DNA of 64,000 bases from Folioceros fuciformis (lineage: Eukaryota > Anthocerotophyta > Anthocerotopsida > Anthocerotales), in assembly GCA_049999805.1 (NCBI GenBank), contig JBNGIO010006265.1:53161-117160 (forward strand), given 5' to 3'. Below are positions 59,625-64,000 of the stretch, piece after piece. The translations under genes were made by a program, and so were the position numbers. The notes below the pieces were generated by a model. It worked only from the letters and a program-made list of their open reading frames with translations, searched no databases and was not told the origin of the DNA. Position 1 is the stretch's first letter; every line of letters begins with the position of its first letter.

Positions 59625-60662
59625 ATGGCGCTGTTTGCAATCACTCCGAGGCATGTTACACCTCGCGCAGCCCGATTTGCATTCCGATTTCTCTAAGCGT
59701 TTGTCACGTTTGCGGAATGACGCTGTGGCAGGTTCAAGGGAGCGATCAAGCCGGCTGCTGGAATCTCAGGGGACCGACTGCGTCAGTTCTTGGAACGCGT
59801 CATCGTGAACCTTGTGCAAGTGGGTACGCAATGCAGCATCGCGGTCGCATGCGGCGTGTGCGCATGCAACATGCGCTTTGAGGAGCAGCTGACCTTGTGG
59901 CGCGCAGCGGGAGCGTCCCTTCTCGGACGAGGAGGAGAAGAAGCTGCAGCAGGTTTTCGGGCTCGGTGAGGACGAGGTGCAGTGTCTGGTAGAGGTGTGT
60001 ATGTACACGTTCGAGAAGGCGGCTGCGGAATCGGCTTCCGGTAGTGACCTTGCGGGACTGCTGCAGAGCGCTGGCGTCGGAGGCGAGCAGGTGAGTGTTG
60101 TGACTGCGAAGTAGCCTGAATGAAGTCTAGGGTTTGGCGGTGATCGAGTCTGAGCAGAGGGATCCAGCTGGCAGCGTTCCAGGACGTGTGGGAAGCACTC
60201 GGAACGGATTTGATCCGAGCAGTGAAGGATCGGCCTTTCGGAGCTCCTGGTGGGAGTCACATTCTGGATCTGCACTGGCGTGTTCATCTCAAGGTATGAG
60301 GTCCTTTCCGATTGCGTTGCTGTTGGAATGAAGGGTTTGCTTTGATGCCTATCATGGTGTGAATTTTGGTTTGCGGACTTTGTGATTCTTTTTTGCAGGT
60401 TGCTGATAGTGATGAAGGACATCTCCTCGAGCCGTCAGGTGTTCTGCAGCTCAAGCTTGGGGCCACACCAGAGGTTAGCCAATTGAGTTTGATCTGGCAC
60501 CGTGTCTTGTTACCGCTTGCTTTTGACTAAAATAATAGCTCGACGTCTTGTTTGCAGGAGGGGGACGCCAAGTCCATTGCTCTCGTATTCTCCTTCGACG
60601 AGCTGGTTGAGTTCTATGAGAAGCTGGAGACGATACAGGACCAGCTAGACAGCTTGTCATAG
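59625..60662 (+). CDS. COMMD10: COMM domain-containing protein 10
   Basis: Homologue of COMMD10, a subunit of the Commander complex that works with retromer-like machinery in endosomal recycling in animals. Exons: 59625-59650, 59732-59819, 59908-60090, 60168-60293, 60399-60473, 60558-60662; 603 nt, 200 residues, against 202 in human COMMD10. Seen: helical N-terminal half (RERPFSDEEEKKLQQVFGL) and a C-terminal COMM domain (ILDLHWRVHLKVADSD, GVLQLKLGATPEEGDAKSIA) ending YEKLETIQDQLDSLS, nearly the same as the animal protein's end. The first intron appears to use a GC donor (CCGAG before GCATGT) with acceptor GGCAG; a GT-AG alternative with weaker sites (CAT before GTTACA, TTCAAG before GGAG) also keeps phase and changes only two or three residues. 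Confidence 0.9.
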
Positions 60663-60784
60663 GTGTTTCGGATGCAAGGAAGTTCATCGTGTCATGCAGT
60701 AGTTTGGTTTACAATTGAATTAAAAGAGCAGCGGCTCTCTTGGTACCATCAAAAAAGGAGGGTAGGGAAATGGTGGGCTTAACG

Positions 60785-63098
60785 TCAAGCAACTGCTAGG
60801 GGATCTTTTTGTGAACTTTGCTGAGCATTCTTGACCCAGACGAGAGCATCTCTCTGGCCCTGCCTGAACAGCTCGTCCAGGACTTCGTCACTGGCAGGCT
60901 CCAGTGCCCAACTCAATAGCTGTAAATAGAAGAACAGGCGATGTCAGCACACAGTACAAGTTGTGAGGTACAAGCAGTGGTACTAATCTATTAGCATCAG
61001 GGTGGAACCCTCTGCGCGTGTGTTTTGTAATGAAACCGCAATAACCTGGTTGGCCGGGGCTCTTGGTTCTGTAGGGCTGCAATCTGGACTGATGCCGATT
61101 CCCTTTAGTCCGAATGCCGCGGAAGGGAACGCGCAGACCCGCACCTGTGGAGTTGAGAAAAAAAATAAAGAAGAATGTGTTGAAATCCAATATTCAGATG
61201 TTACAAAATTGCGTTGACTTCAAGTAAGAAAGGAGCGCTACCGTTGATTCGGCGGCGGTTGGAGGCATGAACAGCGAAATTCCTCCGTCAACACAAAAGC
61301 GATCCCTGAATATTGTGACCGGTCGTGGTGCAAGATACCTGCCATGTTAACCAACATTAACGAACACGACATGGCTGACGAACCACAACTGGCGGTATGG
61401 CAGGTTGTTGAAGATCTTACCCCGGGATGAAACATGATGCGAAGAGAGCATTGATGAGGTCCTCCTTGGAATCAAATTTGTCCACCAATAGACCCCTTGG
61501 AGATCGAAAAACTTGAGTGATAGCAACTGCTTACATTCGACCTGGTCATTAGGACGTGCCTGATGTTCTCCTGCTTAAAGTTCAAGGACATGCTCCCAAC
61601 TCAACCTTACCTCGAATCCTTCCACTAGACCTGATATGTGCATCTTCAGGCAAAACCTTCTCCAAAACTGCTCTAAGAACTGCCTATGAACCAGCAAACA
61701 CACAACAATACTTGTCACTTCGGGAGCCGGAACGAAAGTAATGTGGGGAAGGATACAACACAAGAGCACTGCAGCAAGAACCACTATGAAGACATACCCC
61801 TAGCCTGAAAGCAGTTCCTGAAGTCCGGCAATCTTCTGCCAGCTCTTTCGTAGCCGCCAAAGCGTCCTCCATGCTTACACCTCCAGCAACAACTGCGCAC
61901 ACAAGTGCCCCAGCTGATGACCCAGCCAATGGTGTATCCTCCTGAAAGCCCATAGAGGGAAATAGATCTGTTTCATGGGTAGTGTGGGAAATTTCACAAT
62001 CGAAAACAGCTTTCCAAGAGCAGCATGCTATTAGGGACACTCTGCGGAAAAATTTTACTCGTATTGAGTTGAAAAATGGTGCTGCCAGATTCTAAGTTTA
62101 TGAATCAACTCGCTACACCAAGAGGGCAGAACCTTGCAAGGAGGCCAAACGCTACTAACCGTCAAGAAGCCGTGTTCCATCAAACACTGGCACACTCCAA
62201 GGTGATAGGGAAACAACAACCCAGCAGCAGAGAAACTGAAACCTGGGCTCGTCAGTGCAGGCCTTTCCTGCTCAGCGATAACATCTTTCTTCCTCTGCTC
62301 CCACTGAACAAGAGGATCCAAATCGTCTCTCGTGACCGAATCAATACCATCGTCTCCCTCTCTCCTCCCCTGCGTGCTGGAAAGGCCTTCAGATGGTTCT
62401 TGAAAGGCCTTTGCCACACTTCTCAAGAGGTTCTTAAAGGCAAACCACTCTTGAATGCTAGACCGCCATTTGATAAAAATTTGCACGGCTCCGTCTCCTC
62501 CTGCTTGACCTACAACTACATCTGCAACTGCAGCTCCGTCAGCACCAGAAGCAGCCAAGGGACGGCTGTCTCCAGATTGGCTAACTTGAATCCCATCCAT
62601 CACAGACGCAGGAACCGAGCACGGCGCATCTTTGCACTCTCGGCCGGCATGTTCCGATTCAACGCCCTGGGGGCTCATTGCACCATCAACAGCAGCCTCA
62701 TTCTGCTCCTCCGAAAAGACTCTGGCAACCAGTTCCGGCCCCGCAGGACGGTGACCGAAAACGCTCCTTCCCCCAGGCAGCACATTCCAAGAAGAGCCCG
62801 ATCTTAAATGCTTCGCAGCACCCGACCTGCTGCCCGGAATCGTAGCCATCCGAGCACCGTTACAACTGCGCACGGAGTTACATGCCTGGGACGCAACCTG
62901 AGCATGACAGACATCTCCCGCCCCCCGAATCTGCCATGCGTGATAGCACATGAAAGCACCAATTCCCAAGGCCCGCTCCATGGCTCCGTCACCAAGCACG
63001 CCAGGCACAGAAAGCTGGATCATACCGCCTCCCGCAGTCCGCACGGAACTTCCACCATCCTGCACACAGAATTCAAAAACCATGAGCGCGCAATCCAT
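60785..63098 (-). CDS. patatin-like phospholipase
   Basis: Ser-Asp dyad acyl hydrolase of the patatin family, resembling Arabidopsis At1g33270. Seven exons: 63098-62160, 61941-61798, 61683-61611, 61526-61421, 61338-61242, 61144-61046, 60919-60785; 1593 nt, 530 residues. The first 230 residues are low-complexity (Ser, Gly, Ala, with Arg) and probably include a targeting sequence. The catalytic core begins with FSFSAAGLLFPYHLGVCQCL, which supplies the oxyanion hole, then nucleophile motif GSSAG (Ser322), the segment VSMEDALAATKELAEDCR, VAITQVFRSPRGLLVDKF, and VDGG with catalytic Asp438. All expected catalytic residues are present. The start is the ATG at 63098; a non-coding or coding exon upstream cannot be excluded. 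It faces COMMD10 with 122 bp between stop codons. Confidence 0.87.
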
Positions 63099-64000
63099 CC
63101 ATCCACCTCTCCCGCCAGCCTGAGCCGCGACACGATCGCACCAGCATTACCTCACACCAATTCTCCCACTGCGATTCGGATTCGAATTCGGATTCGGATT
63201 CGGACACAACAACATAGGCAGGAACCTGAGACGAGCCTACGCCTACCAAATTGCTTTTGAAGCCATGGAGAATTGCACTGTCCAGTCAGTGAACGGAAGT
63301 CCCAGCCTCGGTACAGATCGCACGCGGAAGTTGCCTCCGCATTCGGCCTGGAGCCAGAGAAGCTGCTGATGGAGCGGAGCCTCCAGGAAAGGTCTCACGC
63401 CAAGGAGCGCATGCGTCCACAACCGACCAATCCTGAGTTGGAGCGGAGAATCGGGAGTCAGGAGGAGCCGCAAGCCTTCCGCTCCTCCCAAGTCGCAGTG
63501 TCACACGAAACAGTTACGGGACGTATAGCCATGCTGGGATCCTTGGAGCATGCCAGCCGTGTTCTCAAACAAGTCCGATGCGTCTTTTCAGTAAGACAAA
63601 CATCAGACAACAAACGTTTAGAACAAGGCACTTGTGGCTCCTTGGCTTTGGGCTTTGCAGCAGGCGGCCCGCGCAGGGCTGTACGGATGGAGGGAGGGGG
63701 ACAATCGTTTGGAGTGTTCAATTAACTACAACTATGCGATTAATTCATCGAAAATTCACGTTGTCAAGTCATTTTGCACAAGGCCTCGGTGGCAAGATCC
63801 ACATCGAAGATGAGTGGTCATACCGGTGGATGCCTTTCCTAAATTGCGATAGTCCGAGGACGGCAAAGGAGGCGACGACGTGGTTGAAGTTAGATCGGTG
63901 GTCGGGTTTGATTCCGATCATTATTTGAGGGACCAGATGGAGCAAAGCTTCGTTCGTCATGAATGACAAGATCGGACTTCTGCAGCCGTTTCCTGGGCCC
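63099..64000. other. upstream flank of the patatin-like gene, no gene recognised
   Basis: Contains a short attcgg simple repeat at about 63175-63204. Open frames over 63243-63725 on both strands overlap one another and resemble no family; the plus-strand one begins with TTG. Confidence 0.5.

Noticed and set aside
63243-63725. Overlapping open frames on both strands upstream of the patatin-like gene
   Set aside because: No family resemblance; the longer plus-strand frame begins with TTG, and the minus-strand one could not be joined in phase to the lipase with confidence.

Overview
The window is nuclear DNA from a land plant. Genes are split by many short GT-AG introns, mostly 60 to 150 bases, and the conserved genes are plant-type: a group IV calcium-dependent protein kinase, the Polycomb RING1 protein, SDH5 of mitochondrial complex II, eIF2 beta, CLP1 and several plastid proteins. 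The strongest clue to lineage is five intronless PLS-type PPR genes. Four of them end in a DYW-like deaminase domain of the variant class called DYW:KP, known from plants with uracil-to-cytosine organelle editing (hornworts, ferns, some lycophytes). Together with the compact genes this points most simply to a hornwort, but that is inference from the sequence alone. Four 100-base runs of N and one 10-base run mark assembly gaps; two of the 100-base runs lie inside coding sequence (SDH5, ARASP) and a third touches the 5' end of RING1.

Layout. 1-4046: CPK28-type kinase, minus strand, 12 exons. 6040-9539: EMB2004-like leucine-rich-repeat plastid protein, minus, 17 exons. 13416-16051: RING1, minus. 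16483-16554: tRNA-Gln(CUG). 16790-18612: TraB-like membrane protein, minus, sharing a 392-bp divergent promoter interval with SDH5 (19005-20142, plus). 20401-33084: four related DYW:KP-type PPR genes, three plus and one minus. 34526-35921: eIF2 beta, plus. 36266-37663: ARASP-like site-2 protease, minus. 37964-41581: a 1205-residue PPR protein without a deaminase domain, minus. 41.6-49.3 kb: repeat-rich DNA with two interleaved dispersed repeat families. 49335-53601: DUF21/CBS-domain plastid protein, minus, 14 exons. 53.6-57.2 kb: more tandem repeats. 57263-59492: CLP1, minus, head to head (132 bp) with COMMD10 (59625-60662, plus). 60785-63098: patatin-like lipase, minus.

The most unusual feature is that three of the DYW:KP-type PPR proteins carry, ahead of the PPR array, a module of about 65 residues that matches the PDF motif of plant organellar single-stranded-DNA-binding (OSB) proteins. 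I know of no description of such a PDF-PPR-DYW fusion. It would join a single-strand nucleic-acid-binding module to a sequence-specific RNA editing factor, repeated in a local tandem family; a fourth, inverted member has lost the module.

Exon junctions were worked out by hand from splice signals, reading phase and remembered family sequences. For every multi-exon gene without an internal gap the summed exon length is a multiple of three. No database search was possible, so names rest on motif recognition.
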